DNA from: Arthrobacter sp. SO5 | Lineage (GTDB): Bacteria; Actinomycetota; Actinomycetes; Actinomycetales; Micrococcaceae | NCBI RefSeq assembly: GCF_020532805.1 | Contig: NZ_MQTQ01000021.1 | Coordinates: forward strand, 1 to 64,000 | DNA length: 64,000 nucleotides | Reading direction: 5' to 3' | In this document: positions 1 through 9,155 of the stretch, one piece after another | Position numbering within the stretch: the stretch's first letter is position 1 | Layout of the letters: each line of letters opens with the position of its first letter | Position numbers and translations under genes: made by a program | The notes under the pieces: generated by a model | Databases searched by the model: none | Told to the model about the DNA's origin: nothing | Seen by the model: only the letters and a program-made list of their open reading frames with translations

Positions 1-53
1 GGGGGTGCGGATTCCGGCCGCCGCGGGAAGCGGGGGCGGCCGGGCCGCGAGGG

Positions 54-710
54 CTACTTGGCCGTGAACGCCCCGATGGTCAACACGTTGATGCCCGCGT
101 TGCTGCAGGCGTCATGGGGTTCGGCGAGGAACAGGGACGCGGTGTCTTCGGGCGGGTAGACCCGGAAACCTGCCGCCGGAACCACGGTGCAGTCCTGGTA
201 GTTGCGGGCCTGGGTGTAGCGCAGCGTGGCCGTTCCGGCCTGGCCCGGGGCCAGCAGCACGTCGGCAACGGGGGTGGACTCCTCGCGCGCCGCCGGGGCG
301 CCGATCGGGTCCCCGTTTGCGCCGGCGGTCAGCGAGACGCCGGCAAAACCCTTCAGCAGGCACGGCTCGGCGCCGGAATTCGTCAGGATCAGCTGCATGT
401 AGACACTGCCGGCCGCGCCGCCGCCGGTGGCATCGGTGGTTGCTGCGAGCCCGGCTGCCTTGCACAGCGCGGTGCCGGACTGGGCGGTCGCCTGGGCGGG
501 CGGCGCAGGAGGCGCCGCCGGCGCAGGGGTGGTGCCCTTGGCCGCGCCGGATGCCGCCGCCGGCTGGCTCGCCGAACTGGCCGGGGAGGACGCCGGTGCG
601 CTCGATGTCTGGGACTGCGCGGTGCTGCCCCCGCAACCGCTGAGCAGGAGCGCTGCCGCGGCAGCCGCCGTCGTGAATACGAGTCCGTTGATGATTCGCT
701 GAGCCGTCAT
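54..710 (-). CDS. DUF4232-type lipoprotein
   Basis: A 218-residue exported protein. A hydrophobic Ala-rich signal segment ends in a lipobox (LLSGC, Cys26), so it should be lipid-anchored to the outer face of the membrane. Residues 27-78 are a Ser/Ala/Pro linker. Residues 80-215 resemble the DUF4232 beta-sandwich of actinobacterial lipoproteins, with four cysteines that could form two disulfides. The start is supported by an AGGTGG Shine-Dalgarno just upstream. It follows the YcnI gene on the same strand, but a strong hairpin lies between them. The biochemical role of DUF4232 is unknown. Confidence 0.85.
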   Translation of the reverse strand: MTAQRIINGLVFTTAAAAAALLLSGCGGSTAQSQTSSAPASSPASSASQPAAASGAAKGTTPAPAAPPAPPAQATAQSGTALCKAAGLAATTDATGGGAAGSVYMQLILTNSGAEPCLLKGFAGVSLTAGANGDPIGAPAAREESTPVADVLLAPGQAGTATLRYTQARNYQDCTVVPAAGFRVYPPEDTASLFLAEPHDACSNAGINVLTIGAFTAK

Positions 711-768
711 GGCACCACCTTGGTGCCCGCTGTTGCCTGAGTCAACGACGCCACGACGGCAGCGCCCG

Positions 769-802
769 ATTGATGCCCGGATTGTGATTTCCGGGCATCA
801 AT
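769..802 (-). terminator. Perfect 13-bp-stem hairpin after the YcnI gene
   Basis: ATTGATGCCCGGA and its exact reverse complement flank an 8-nt loop, ten bases beyond the YcnI stop codon. The position suits transcription termination of the copper-protein unit. There is no clear T-run on the minus strand, so termination may be partial or the hairpin may protect the mRNA 3' end. Confidence 0.55.
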
Positions 803-811
803 CGAGGTCAG

Positions 812-1603
812 CTAGTCCTTGGGGGCGCCGCGGCGCCGCAGCAGTGCCGCGCCTCCCAGGGCCAGTCCTCCGATCCCGGCGATGAGTCCGGCCCAGCTGC
901 GGGCCTGCGCGCCGTCGTCCGTCACCGCCGCGGCCTGTACCGAGGTCGCGGCGGGTGCCGTGTCCGAGGCGGCGGCCGCCGGGGCGCCGTGCCCGTCCGT
1001 GGTGTGCCCGTCGGTGGCGTGCCCGTCCGCGCCGTGCCCGTCGGCGGCGGCGCTAACGGCGACCGACGGAGCCGGGGACTTGAGGGCGTGCGCGTCCTGT
1101 CCTTCCTGCGGAACCTGCGACCAGTCGGTCTGGCCCTGCTCACAATCCTGCAGGGTGGGGAAGTAGAGGGTCTTTCCGGCAGCGTCCGGGAGCTTGACCG
1201 AGAGCACCAGGGCGTCCCGGAGTTCCGGGTCCAGCGGGGCCTTCGCCGTATAGACGATCTGGCTGGTCCGCTTGGTGATCGAAGTTCCGTCCGCCAGCTT
1301 CTTCGGCTCGGGCAGCTGATCGATGACCTTCTGGGCCGTCCAGTTCGGGTTCACGGTGGGCTGCGCGTCGTTGAGTTCGGCGGGCAGCGTGATGGTCACC
1401 TTGGTGGTGCCGGATCCCTCACACCCGTGCGGGATGCCGAAGGTGAGCAAGGCGTAGGAGTTCGCGGCGGTCTTGTCCGGGGTGACGCCGACATGGGCCG
1501 AGGCGCCTGAGACGCCGGCGAGCATCAGCACGGCGGTTCCGCCGGCGACGGCAGCGGCGGAGAGGGCGCGGCGGAGGGCGGCCGCGTTCTTGGTGTTGCG
1601 CAT
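812..1603 (-). CDS. YcnI-family copper-binding membrane protein (DUF1775)
   Basis: A 263-residue protein. Residues 1-36 are a signal peptide ending ASA, so the predicted mature N-terminus is His37 (HVGVTPDKT). In characterised YcnI proteins this histidine binds Cu(II). The YcnI domain covers about 37-180. A low-complexity stretch with repeated DGH triplets (about 200-222) adds potential metal ligands. A C-terminal membrane helix followed by RRRGAPKD anchors the protein, leaving the domain outside the cell. The chosen ATG has GAAAGG upstream; an earlier in-frame ATG adds an unlikely Arg-rich leader. The likely role is copper handling or delivery; the partner is unknown. Confidence 0.9.
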   Translation of the reverse strand: MRNTKNAAALRRALSAAAVAGGTAVLMLAGVSGASAHVGVTPDKTAANSYALLTFGIPHGCEGSGTTKVTITLPAELNDAQPTVNPNWTAQKVIDQLPEPKKLADGTSITKRTSQIVYTAKAPLDPELRDALVLSVKLPDAAGKTLYFPTLQDCEQGQTDWSQVPQEGQDAHALKSPAPSVAVSAAADGHGADGHATDGHTTDGHGAPAAAASDTAPAATSVQAAAVTDDGAQARSWAGLIAGIGGLALGGAALLRRRGAPKD

Positions 1604-1721
1604 GGGAGAGTGCCTTTCGGGCGTGCGCTGGCGCTGCGGGCAGGCGCACAAAAATGGGGTGGCGGCGCGGCTGAGCTGTGTGGCGGATTGCCGCGGCAGG
1701 GAAGAGAGTCAGGGAGGAACG

Positions 1722-2351
1722 TCAATAAACGACGACGACGACGACGGCGGCGGCGGGCGGCCCGCGGCGGCAATCGGGGCGGAGGTTGCGCCAGGGCAGC
1801 GGTACAGACTCCTCGTGCCGGCCAGCTGCGGGCGGCGCCGCGACGGCGTCGGGAGTTACCGGGGCCGGGAGGTGGACGAGCGGGCGGAGCCATGCGGAGA
1901 GCGACCAGAGGGCGTCCTCGCCCCTGGCGAGGAGGACGGCACAGGCGAGCGTTGCCAGCGCGTGGCCGGCGAGCATCAGCAGCGAAAGGCCGGGGTCCGC
2001 CTCATGAAGCCGGGTGTGGTCTGCCACGGCGGGCACCCAGGCCGAGCCGGTGTGGTGCGGCACGGTGGCGCCGGACCCGGACCCGGATCCTGGCCCGTTC
2101 AGCGAGGTGAAAGATGCGTGCAGCGCCAGCTGACCGGCCCCCAGCAGGGCCGCCAGGGCCGGGGCGTTGAGCTTCAGACGGGTCGCGGCCGTGGAGGCCA
2201 GCCCGGTGAGGGCCAGGAGAGCCAGCACGATTCCGGGGGAAGGGAGGTGGCCGCCGGCGGTGACGTGGGCCCCGGCGGCGAGGGAAACAACCGTCAGCGC
2301 CACCAGGGCCGAGCGCAAACCGTGGAAGGGTGTCCGGTTGGCAGTGCGCAC
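1722..2351 (-). CDS. Multi-pass membrane protein next to ycnI
   Basis: A 209-residue hydrophobic protein with four to five predicted membrane segments (about 13-30, 37-58, 62-85, 122-145 and a weaker one). It starts at GTG with AAGGGAG upstream. It sits directly upstream of the YcnI gene on the same strand, suggesting a shared operon and a copper- or envelope-related role. The C-terminus is odd: after a basic stretch it ends in six consecutive valines and a tyrosine, encoded by a GAC/GTC trinucleotide run. This looks like slippage or a frame-shifted tail. I do not recognise the family. Confidence 0.75.
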   Translation of the reverse strand: MRTANRTPFHGLRSALVALTVVSLAAGAHVTAGGHLPSPGIVLALLALTGLASTAATRLKLNAPALAALLGAGQLALHASFTSLNGPGSGSGSGATVPHHTGSAWVPAVADHTRLHEADPGLSLLMLAGHALATLACAVLLARGEDALWSLSAWLRPLVHLPAPVTPDAVAAPPAAGRHEESVPLPWRNLRPDCRRGPPAAAVVVVVVY

Positions 2352-2513
2352 GGAACACTCCCTTCGGCAGCGGCTTCAGTGGCGGCTTCGGCAGCGGCAA
2401 GTCACGATTGCGCCGCAGGCTCTTACCGTCCGCGGGCTATCCCTTGATTCTAGCGGCGCATTTCTACCGCGCTGCGAAAGCCTGTGGCGCAGCCGCCGGC
2501 TGCAGTCGGGGTG

Positions 2514-2651
2514 TCAGTCCGTCTCAGGTCCCCAGCAGAAGTGGCAGTCTTCTGCGCAGAGTCCGCCGGCGGGCAGCTCGTCGCCGCCGCGGGTCTGAGC
2601 GTTGGTCTGGGCTGCCGGGGCGCCGCCGGCCCGATCTGTCTGCAAAGTCAC
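2514..2651 (-). CDS. 45-residue Cys-rich small protein (CxxxCxxCW)
   Basis: A short frame starting at GTG with AGGA six bases upstream. It encodes an Ala/Gly/Gln-rich N-terminus followed by GGLCAEDCHFCWGPETD at the end. The three cysteines, one histidine and the Trp at the C-terminus look like a metal-binding or redox motif. It lies upstream of, and on the same strand as, the membrane protein and YcnI gene. That makes a copper sensor peptide, chaperone or regulatory leader conceivable. No family is recognised. Coding status rests on the ribosome site and the motif only. Confidence 0.5.
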   Translation of the reverse strand: MTLQTDRAGGAPAAQTNAQTRGGDELPAGGLCAEDCHFCWGPETD

Positions 2652-2764
2652 GATGTGTCCTAGGTCAAGGGAGCAAACGCTGATGTGACCCAGCTAACCG
2701 CGAAAGGAAGCCGCGCCTCAATGGGCTAGTCGACGGCAATACCGGGCCGGTCCTGTGCAAATGT

Positions 2765-2816
2765 CCAGTGGAGGTGGCCAGTGCAGGTGCCCAGTGGAGG
2801 TGGTCAGGGCAGGTGC
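2765..2816. repeat. Four 13-bp direct repeats (two 26-bp units)
   Basis: Two adjacent 26-bp units differ at two positions. Each splits into two similar 13-mers: CCAGTGGAGGTGG, CCAGTGCAGGTGC, CCAGTGGAGGTGG, TCAGGGCAGGTGC. They lie just beyond the stop of the SRPBCC gene. The rest of 2652-2833 shows nothing else recognisable. Confidence 0.8.
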
Positions 2817-2833
2817 CCGGCCGCTGTCCGGCC

Positions 2834-3379
2834 CTAACCTCGGCGGAACAGCCGCCGGAAGGTGGGCGGCGGGGGCTCGGGGACGGACCAGGGTTCGCTG
2901 CCGTGGCGTCGGCGTCGCAGTTCGAGGGCGAGGCTTTCCTGGCCGCGGGCCATGGCCCAGCGGTGGTTGGCCGCGAAGGCAGGTTTCATGAGCCAGCTCA
3001 GCCGGCGGAGCAGCGGCTTGGCGGCGCTGACACGCCAGTCGTAGGTGATGACGGTCTCCGGGCCGTCCTGCTCGAAGATCCAGCGGCCTGTTCCGTTGAG
3101 GTCGCCTGCAGCGGCGAGCGCAAAACCGCGGTTAGTGACCGGTTCCGTGACGGTGAGGATCCAGCGGAGCGTGTAGGGCAGCCAGCCCTTGGTGTGAAGA
3201 CGCACGGATGGAGGGATGCCGGCGTCGCCGTCAGTGGAACGGGGCAGGGGTTCGGCGCGCAGATACACGGACGGCCACCAGCGGGGCAGGCCTGTGCCGT
3301 CAGCGAGCACGGCGGCGACTTCATCCGGGCTGCCAGCCACCCGCCACACGGTCTGGAATTCGTAGTCGGCGCTGCCCAT
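2834..3379 (-). CDS. SRPBCC (START-like) ligand-binding domain protein
   Basis: A 181-residue cytoplasmic protein with the pattern of the SRPBCC/polyketide-cyclase superfamily: an N-terminal strand (YEFQTVWRVAGSPDEVAAVL), a WWP segment, a central sheet and a long C-terminal amphipathic helix ending in basic residues. The superfamily has a deep hydrophobic pocket for small ligands; no substrate can be inferred. The ATG at 3379 has a perfect AGGAGG six bases upstream. The preceding in-frame Arg/His-rich extension is not credible. It is an isolated gene between repeats and a DUF1003 gene. Confidence 0.85.
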   Translation of the reverse strand: MGSADYEFQTVWRVAGSPDEVAAVLADGTGLPRWWPSVYLRAEPLPRSTDGDAGIPPSVRLHTKGWLPYTLRWILTVTEPVTNRGFALAAAGDLNGTGRWIFEQDGPETVITYDWRVSAAKPLLRRLSWLMKPAFAANHRWAMARGQESLALELRRRRHGSEPWSVPEPPPPTFRRLFRRG

Positions 3380-3497
3380 GGAGCCTCCTGTGCGGATGCG
3401 GGTATGCGGGTGTGCGGATGCGGGCTTGATGCGCACGACCGTACTCAGGACCGGTTGGGCCGTCAATATGGCCGCGGGCTGACCGCCCGCCAGACGG

Positions 3498-3914
3498 TCA
3501 GCTGACGGCCCGCACCGTGGCCAGCTCTCTGAGTTCCTGCAGGATTTCCAGCTGCTGGCTGTTGATGGTCATCAGCAGCTCGATCTCTTCTTTGGCCTTC
3601 ACGTTCGTGTCGTAATCGTGCTGGGCCATCGCCGCGGCGATCGCGTCCTGCCGTTTGGCGGCGATGAGGAGGATGGCACCCTGCAGTCCGGCCAGCATGG
3701 ACAGCAGGAGGTTCAGGAGGATGTAGGGGTACGGGTCCCAGGAATTCGTGGCCAGCGCCAGGGTGTTGATGGCGGCCCAGATCAGCATGAAGCCGATGAA
3801 GCCGCCCACGAAGGGCCAACTCCCCATCCCGTTCCGCATGATGTCGGCGGCGCGCTGGCCTTTGGTCAGGGTGGCTTTGTGCCCCTCGTGCCAGGTCCTA
3901 TGCTGATCGGTCAT
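3498..3914 (-). CDS. DUF1003 membrane protein
   Basis: A 138-residue protein with the DUF1003 layout: a short polar N-terminus, two membrane helices (about 33-55 and 64-86) joined by a WDPYPYILLN loop, and a cytoplasmic amphipathic tail rich in Glu/Gln that probably forms a coiled coil (about 95-135). The family is widespread and functionally uncharacterised. It is transcribed alone, convergent with nothing nearby. Confidence 0.88.
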   Translation of the reverse strand: MTDQHRTWHEGHKATLTKGQRAADIMRNGMGSWPFVGGFIGFMLIWAAINTLALATNSWDPYPYILLNLLLSMLAGLQGAILLIAAKRQDAIAAAMAQHDYDTNVKAKEEIELLMTINSQQLEILQELRELATVRAVS

Positions 3915-3981
3915 GACTCAGGGTAGCCGCGGGACAGGCGCGAACCTGCCCCGCGGCCTCCCGCGGCTCCGGCGAAGAACC

Positions 3982-6387
3982 CTAGCTCGCCCCGGCGCCT
4001 GCCCCGGCGCCCGCTGCGGTGCCGGCGAGCCGGAGCCAGGTGTCCACCACGGTGTCGGGGTTCAGCGAGACGGAGTCGATGCCCTCGCTGACCAGCCACT
4101 GGGCGAAGTCCGCATGGTCGCTAGGTCCCTGGCCGCAGATGCCCACGTATTTGCCGCGCTCCTTGCAGGCCTTGATCGCCATGCTCAGGAGCTTCTTGAC
4201 CGCCGGGTCGCGCTCGTCGAAGCTGCCCGCGACGATGGCGGAGTCCCGGTCCAGGCCCAGGGTCAGCTGGGTCATGTCATTGGAGCCGATGGAGAACCCA
4301 TCGAAGTAGTCCAGGAACTCGTCGGCCAGCAGGGCGTTCGACGGGAGCTCGCACATCATGATGACCTCAAGGCCGTTCTCGCCGCGGCGCAGGCCGTTCT
4401 CCGCGAGCAGGCTGATCACGCCGCTGGCCTCGTCCAGGGTGCGTACGAAGGGGATCATCAGCTTGACGTTGGTCAGCCCCATCTCGTTCCGCACGAAGGA
4501 CAGGGCCTCGCACTCCAGGTCGAAGCAGTCCCGGAAGGACGGCTCCAGGTAGCGGGAGGCGCCGCGGAAGCCGATCATCGGGTTCTCTTCGTGCGGTTCG
4601 TACGCCGGTCCGCCGATGAGGTTGGCGTATTCGTTGGACTTGAAATCGGACATCCGGACGATGACCGGCTCCGGTGCGAACGCCGCGGCGATCGTGGCCA
4701 CACCCTCGGCCAGGCGCTTGATGTAGTAATCCCGCGGGCTGTCATACGCCGCAATCCGCTCGCGGATTTCCGCGGCCACGTCCGCCGGCTGCTCGTCCAG
4801 GTTCAGCAGCGCCTTGGGGTGGATGCCGATCTGGCGGTTGATGATGAACTCAAGCCGGGCCAGGCCCACGCCGTGGTTGGGCAGCTGCGCGAAGGTGAAG
4901 GCCTGCTCCGGGGTGCCGACGTTCATCATGACCTTCACCGGGGCCTCGGGCAGCTGGGTGATCTCGGTTTCCTCGACGCTGAAGTCCAGGAGTCCCTCGT
5001 AGATGTAGCCGGTCTCGCCGTCGGCGCAGGAAACGGTCACTTCGAGGCCGTCGGAGAGGACGTCAGTGACGTCCCCGGTGCCGACGACGGCGGGGATCCC
5101 CAGTTCGCGGGCGATGATGGCCGCGTGGCAGGTCCGGCCGCCCCGGTTGGTCACGATCGCGGAGGCGCGCTTCATGATCGGTTCCCAGTCCGGGTCCGTC
5201 ATGTCCGCGACGAGGACGTCGCCGGTTTTGAAGGCGGCCATCTGATCGATGGCGGTGAGGATCCGGACGCGGCCGGCACCGATGCGCTGCCCGATGGCGC
5301 GGCCTTCGGAGAGCACCCGGCCGGTCTCGTGCAGGCGGAAGCGGGTCCGCTGGCCGGTGGGCCGGCGGGACTGCACGGTCTCCGGGCGCGCCTGCAGGAT
5401 GTACAGGCCGCCGTCGATCCCGTCCTTGCCCCATTCGATGTCCATGGGGCGCCCGTAGTGGGCTTCGATGGCGAGGGCATGGCGTGCCAGCTGCTCGACG
5501 TCGTCGTCCGTGAGGCTGAAGCGGTTCCGCAGCGACGCCTCGACCGGAACGAAGTCAATGGTGTGGCCGATTTCGCGGTTGCTCGTGTAGGTCATCTGGA
5601 GCGCTTTTTCGCCGAGGCCGCGTTTGAGGATGGCCGGCCGGCCCGCCAGCAGCGCCGGCTTGTACACGTAGAACTCGTCCGGGTTGACCGCGCCCTGCAC
5701 CACGGCCTCGCCCAGGCCGTAGGAGGAGGTGACGAACACGGCGTCCTGGAAGCCGGATTCGGTGTCCATGGTGAACATCACGCCGGAAGCGCCGACGTCG
5801 GAACGCACCATCCGCTGGATTCCCGCCGAGAGTGCCACCTCGGCGTGCTCGAACTTGTGGTGCACCCGGTAGGCGATGGCGCGGTCGTTGTAGAGCGAGG
5901 CGAAGACGTCCTTGATGGCCACCAGGATGTTCTCGATGCCGCGGACGTTCAGGAACGTCTCCTGCTGACCGGCGAAGGAGGCATCCGGGAGGTCTTCCGC
6001 CGTCGCGCTGGAACGGACGGCCCAGGAGAGGTCCTCGGAACCGCCGTGCTTGTCCACGAGCTGCTGGTAGGCGGCGCGGACCTGCGTCTCGAAATCGGGC
6101 AGGAACGGCGTCTCGCGGATCAGGCCCCGGATCTCCTGGCCCGCTGCGGCCAGCGCCGTCACATCATCGGTATCGAGGCCCACCAGCCTGTCGGCAATCT
6201 TTTGACCCAGGCCCGAATCTGCCAGGAAGCTGCGGTAGGCGTCCGCCGTCGTGGCGAAGCCGTCCGGTACCTGAACGCCGGCAGAGGTCAGATTCTGAAC
6301 CATTTCGCCGAGGGAGGCGTTCTTGCCGCCTACCCGGTCCAGGTCCTTGAGTCCGAGGTCCGAGAACCACAGGATGTCTGTCGTCAT
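3982..6387 (-). CDS. ppsA: Phosphoenolpyruvate synthase
   Basis: Converts pyruvate, ATP and water to PEP, AMP and phosphate, the first step of gluconeogenesis from pyruvate. The 801-residue protein has an N-terminal pyruvate phosphate dikinase ATP-grasp domain ([10 protein letters not shown] near residue 20), a swivelling phosphohistidine domain with GGRTCHAAI (catalytic His421, the same number as in E. coli PpsA), and a C-terminal PEP/pyruvate TIM barrel ([20 protein letters not shown]). The ATG at 6387 has AAGGAG upstream; the longer upstream frame is rejected. A short Gly/Ala repeat ends the protein. Its regulator ppsR lies immediately upstream on the same strand. Confidence 0.97.
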   Translation of the reverse strand: MTTDILWFSDLGLKDLDRVGGKNASLGEMVQNLTSAGVQVPDGFATTADAYRSFLADSGLGQKIADRLVGLDTDDVTALAAAGQEIRGLIRETPFLPDFETQVRAAYQQLVDKHGGSEDLSWAVRSSATAEDLPDASFAGQQETFLNVRGIENILVAIKDVFASLYNDRAIAYRVHHKFEHAEVALSAGIQRMVRSDVGASGVMFTMDTESGFQDAVFVTSSYGLGEAVVQGAVNPDEFYVYKPALLAGRPAILKRGLGEKALQMTYTSNREIGHTIDFVPVEASLRNRFSLTDDDVEQLARHALAIEAHYGRPMDIEWGKDGIDGGLYILQARPETVQSRRPTGQRTRFRLHETGRVLSEGRAIGQRIGAGRVRILTAIDQMAAFKTGDVLVADMTDPDWEPIMKRASAIVTNRGGRTCHAAIIARELGIPAVVGTGDVTDVLSDGLEVTVSCADGETGYIYEGLLDFSVEETEITQLPEAPVKVMMNVGTPEQAFTFAQLPNHGVGLARLEFIINRQIGIHPKALLNLDEQPADVAAEIRERIAAYDSPRDYYIKRLAEGVATIAAAFAPEPVIVRMSDFKSNEYANLIGGPAYEPHEENPMIGFRGASRYLEPSFRDCFDLECEALSFVRNEMGLTNVKLMIPFVRTLDEASGVISLLAENGLRRGENGLEVIMMCELPSNALLADEFLDYFDGFSIGSNDMTQLTLGLDRDSAIVAGSFDERDPAVKKLLSMAIKACKERGKYVGICGQGPSDHADFAQWLVSEGIDSVSLNPDTVVDTWLRLAGTAAGAGAGAGAS

Positions 6388-6539
6388 GGTTGCTGCTCCT
6401 TTGCAGTTGGGTGGCATGCCGGGGCGCCGCCCTGCGTCCGGCGAAGGCCGGCTGATAGGCGGAAGTCTTCCCCACACTGACAGGTCTGCGCCGGTGTTTC
6501 CACATGACCTGCGCCACACAGTGATTGTGAAAAATTTCC

Positions 6540-7358
6540 CTAATGCTTGAGATTCATCCGCTGCAGGATGGTGGCGGCCATTTCCTCCACGGACACGCTG
6601 GCCGAATTCAGGTACGGAATCCCGTGGGACACATACAAACGCTCGGCGCTGCGCAGCTCAAAACCGCACTGCCGCAGCGACGCATACGGTGAGCCGCGGC
6701 GGCGCTCGGTGCGGACTTGGCTCAGGCGCAGTGGGTTGGTGGTGAGGCCGAAGCATTTCGAAATGAAGGGCCGGAGCGGGCGGGGTAGCCCTTCCTTCTC
6801 AAAGTCCTCGTCCACCAGGGGGAAGTTCGCCGCGAAAATGCCGTGCTGTAGCGCCAGGTACATGGTGGTGGGCGTCTTGCCGCAGCGGGACGGGGCCACC
6901 AGGATCACCTGCGCCTTTTCGAGGGCGCGCAGGCTCTGGCCGTCATCGTGCTCCATGGCGTATTCGACGGCGGCCATCCGGGACTGGTAGCGGGCCGCGT
7001 TCCCCAGCCCGTGGGCCCGTCCGGGTTCCCCGCTGGCCGTCGTGCCAAGGGCGCTCTCCAGCACGCCGACGTGCGTCCCGATCAGGTCCACGACGATTCC
7101 TTCGCACTTGGCGAGGGTCTGGCGGATCTCGCTGCCCACCGCGGTGGAGAAGACGATGGGACGCAGGCCGGTAACGGCCAGCCCGTCGATGACGTTGACC
7201 ACCGCCCGCGCCTGGTCGATCGTCGTGATGAAGGGGACCGTGATGCGGTCAAAGTCGTTCTCGGGAAACTGGGTCAGCAAGGTGTTGCCGAGCGTTTCCG
7301 CGGTGATGCCCGTGCTGTCCGAGAGGAAGTAGACCGGGCGGGGAGCGTCATTGGTCAT
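6540..7358 (-). CDS. ppsR: PEP synthase regulatory protein (bifunctional kinase/pyrophosphorylase)
   Basis: A 272-residue DUF299-family protein that switches PEP synthase off by ADP-dependent phosphorylation of an active-site threonine and back on by phosphorolysis. The N-terminus [16 protein letters not shown] and the P-loop-like [13 protein letters not shown] (Gly160-Lys161-Thr162) are diagnostic. It lies 152 bases upstream of ppsA on the same strand, which favours PEP synthase over pyruvate phosphate dikinase as its target. The start is set at the ATG before [11 protein letters not shown]. Confidence 0.93.
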   Translation of the reverse strand: MTNDAPRPVYFLSDSTGITAETLGNTLLTQFPENDFDRITVPFITTIDQARAVVNVIDGLAVTGLRPIVFSTAVGSEIRQTLAKCEGIVVDLIGTHVGVLESALGTTASGEPGRAHGLGNAARYQSRMAAVEYAMEHDDGQSLRALEKAQVILVAPSRCGKTPTTMYLALQHGIFAANFPLVDEDFEKEGLPRPLRPFISKCFGLTTNPLRLSQVRTERRRGSPYASLRQCGFELRSAERLYVSHGIPYLNSASVSVEEMAATILQRMNLKH

Positions 7359-7452
7359 AGAGGCATTGTGCACCAGTGCGGGCCTATCCGCCCTCCGGGG
7401 CCCGGACATAGACTGCTCGCGTACAACGCCACCAACGCCACAGGAGATGGAC

Positions 7453-7791
7453 ATGAGCTATTCGGGGACCGGTAACGAGAAGGCCGTCACGGCAAGCGAT
7501 CTTGACCGGACACATGTCGGACTGACCGTGAGCTTCGAGCCGGACGAGTTCACCCTGGTGTTTGGCCGGATCGGCGCCATCGCGCGCAAGGAGGGCGGAG
7601 TGACTCTCGTCCTGGCCGGTGTGGACGGCGCGGGCGGCATGCCCGCCCACTACAGCCTGCCGCCCACCCAGCAGGTCTACGTCCAACCGGACAAGCTCAC
7701 CAGCACGGAGACTGCCATCAAGGATATGTTCGGGAAGGTGCAGGATAACCTGCGGACCCACAAGGGTGACCAGCGGCCGGGTGGCATGTAG
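7453..7791 (+). CDS. Conserved-looking hypothetical protein
   Basis: A 112-residue soluble acidic protein with no recognised domain. It starts MSYSGTGNEKAV with GGAG six bases upstream; a second ATG two codons earlier is possible but sits too close to the ribosome site. The middle (VSFEPDEFTLVFGRIGAIAR) looks like a beta-strand-rich fold. It is divergent from ppsR, with about 95 bases of shared promoter region, and precedes a tRNA terminator. Confidence 0.7.
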   Translation: MSYSGTGNEKAVTASDLDRTHVGLTVSFEPDEFTLVFGRIGAIARKEGGVTLVLAGVDGAGGMPAHYSLPPTQQVYVQPDKLTSTETAIKDMFGKVQDNLRTHKGDQRPGGM

Positions 7792-7832
7792 GGCCTCAGA
7801 CTCTTTCCGGCCGGGCACGCCGGCACGGGCAA

Positions 7833-7880
7833 AGCAAAAGCCCCTGCTTGCCTTGTAAACAAAGGGAAGCAGGGGCCTCG
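7833..7880 (-). terminator. Terminator of tRNA-Ser(CGA)
   Basis: A perfect 10-bp stem (GCCCCTGCTT / AAGCAGGGGC) lies just past the tRNA 3' end. On the minus strand it is followed by a TTTTGCTTT tract. Confidence 0.85.
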
Positions 7881-7885
7881 CTATC

Positions 7886-7973
7886 TGGCGGTGACGGTGG
7901 GATTTGAACCCACGTTGGCTTTCACCAAACAACATTTCGAGTGTTGCACCTTCGGCCGCTCGGACACGTCACC
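7886..7973 (-). tRNA. tRNA-Ser(CGA)
   Basis: 88 nt including an encoded CCA. The 7-bp acceptor stem pairs GGTGACG with CGTCACC, with G as discriminator. The long variable arm is typical of serine tRNA. The anticodon loop CTCGAAA gives anticodon CGA, reading UCG. The T arm GTGGGTTCAAATCCCAC is intact. Confidence 0.96.
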
Positions 7974-8100
7974 AACCTGTATAGGGTACCGGAGCAATGC
8001 GCTCATCCCCAAAACGGCGCCCTCCGTGCCGGACGCGACGGCACGCCGGGGCGGACAACACTTCCCCGCGCAGCCCCACGGGACTAGATTCGTCAGCAAG

Positions 8101-9150
8101 ATGAGCAACTCTCAACAGCAGACCCACCAGCAGACCGCAGCCACCGCCTACTGGACCGTCGGACCCGAGAAAGGTGAGCTCCGGCGTGAGGTCCTGCCCG
8201 CGCCCGGACCGCATGAAGCCCTCGTGCGTACCCTGTTTTCGGGCATCAGCAAAGGCACCGAACTCGTGGTCCACAACGCCCGAGTTCCGGAGTGCGTCGC
8301 CGCGGAAATGGCCGCGCCGAACCAGGAAGGCTCCTTTCCCGGACCGGTGAAGTTCGGCTATTTGTCCGTAGGGGTCGTCGAAGAGGGCCCGGCTGAATGG
8401 CTGGGCAAAACGGTCTTCTGCCTGTACCCGCACCAGGACCTTTACGTCGTTCCGGTGGAGTCGCTCACTGTGGTCCCGGAGGATGTTCCCGCCCGCCGCG
8501 CGGTGCTGACCGGCACCGTCGAGACGGCGATCAACGGGCTCTGGGAAGCAGGCCCGCGCCTCGGCGACCGCGTCACCGTAATCGGAGCAGGGCTCGTCGG
8601 CGGCATGGTGGCCAAGCTTCTCAGCGACTTTCCGCTGGGACGGCTGCAACTGGTCGACGTCGACCCCGCCAAGCGCGCGTTCGCCGAAACCCTCGGCGTT
8701 GACTTCAGCCACCCCGACGACGCCCTGCCGGACTGCGACATCGTCATCCACTGCTCCGCCTCGGAGGCTGGCCTTGCGCGCGCCCTGCAGCTCGCGGGAG
8801 ACGACGGCGACGTCATCGAAATGTCCTGGTACGCCGACCGCAAAGTCACCGTGCCTCTGGGCGAAGACTTCCACGCACGCCGGCTGTCCATCCGTGCCAG
8901 CCAGGTCGGCGTCGTGGCCCGCGCACGCCGCCACCGCCGCACCAACGCCGACCGGCTCCGGCTCGCCGTCTCCCTGCTGCGCGATCCGGGCTTTGACGTG
9001 TTCCTGACCGGCTCATCCCCGCTCGCAGAGCTGCCCGACGTCGTCCAGCAGCTCTCGGACGGCACGCGGGAAGCGCTGTGCCACGTCATTGAGTACCCGG
9101 TGAGTGAAGACCCCGCCACCGAACCCGCCACAACAGAAGCTACGAGGTAA
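8101..9150 (+). CDS. Zinc-binding/medium-chain dehydrogenase paired with a PTPS-like enzyme
   Basis: A 349-residue medium-chain dehydrogenase/reductase relative. An N-terminal GroES-like half (SGISKGTELVVHN) is followed by a Rossmann fold with VIGAGLVGGMVAKLL (about 160-175) and a conserved SWYADRKVTVPLG segment. The usual structural-zinc cysteine cluster is absent. Five bases separate its stop from the next gene, a PTPS/QueD-family protein, so the two are surely co-transcribed. Such pairs occur in actinobacterial clusters with pteridine-like chemistry, but the substrate is not known. The first ATG after the tRNA region was chosen. Confidence 0.83.
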   Translation: MSNSQQQTHQQTAATAYWTVGPEKGELRREVLPAPGPHEALVRTLFSGISKGTELVVHNARVPECVAAEMAAPNQEGSFPGPVKFGYLSVGVVEEGPAEWLGKTVFCLYPHQDLYVVPVESLTVVPEDVPARRAVLTGTVETAINGLWEAGPRLGDRVTVIGAGLVGGMVAKLLSDFPLGRLQLVDVDPAKRAFAETLGVDFSHPDDALPDCDIVIHCSASEAGLARALQLAGDDGDVIEMSWYADRKVTVPLGEDFHARRLSIRASQVGVVARARRHRRTNADRLRLAVSLLRDPGFDVFLTGSSPLAELPDVVQQLSDGTREALCHVIEYPVSEDPATEPATTEATR

Positions 9151-9155
9151 CGTCC

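Noticed and set aside
3913-6480. A very long open frame (about 855 codons) on the plus strand opposite ppsA
   Set aside because: It mirrors the codon structure of the real gene; composition is Val/Gly/His/Asp-rich without domains, as expected for the antisense frame of a GC-rich gene.
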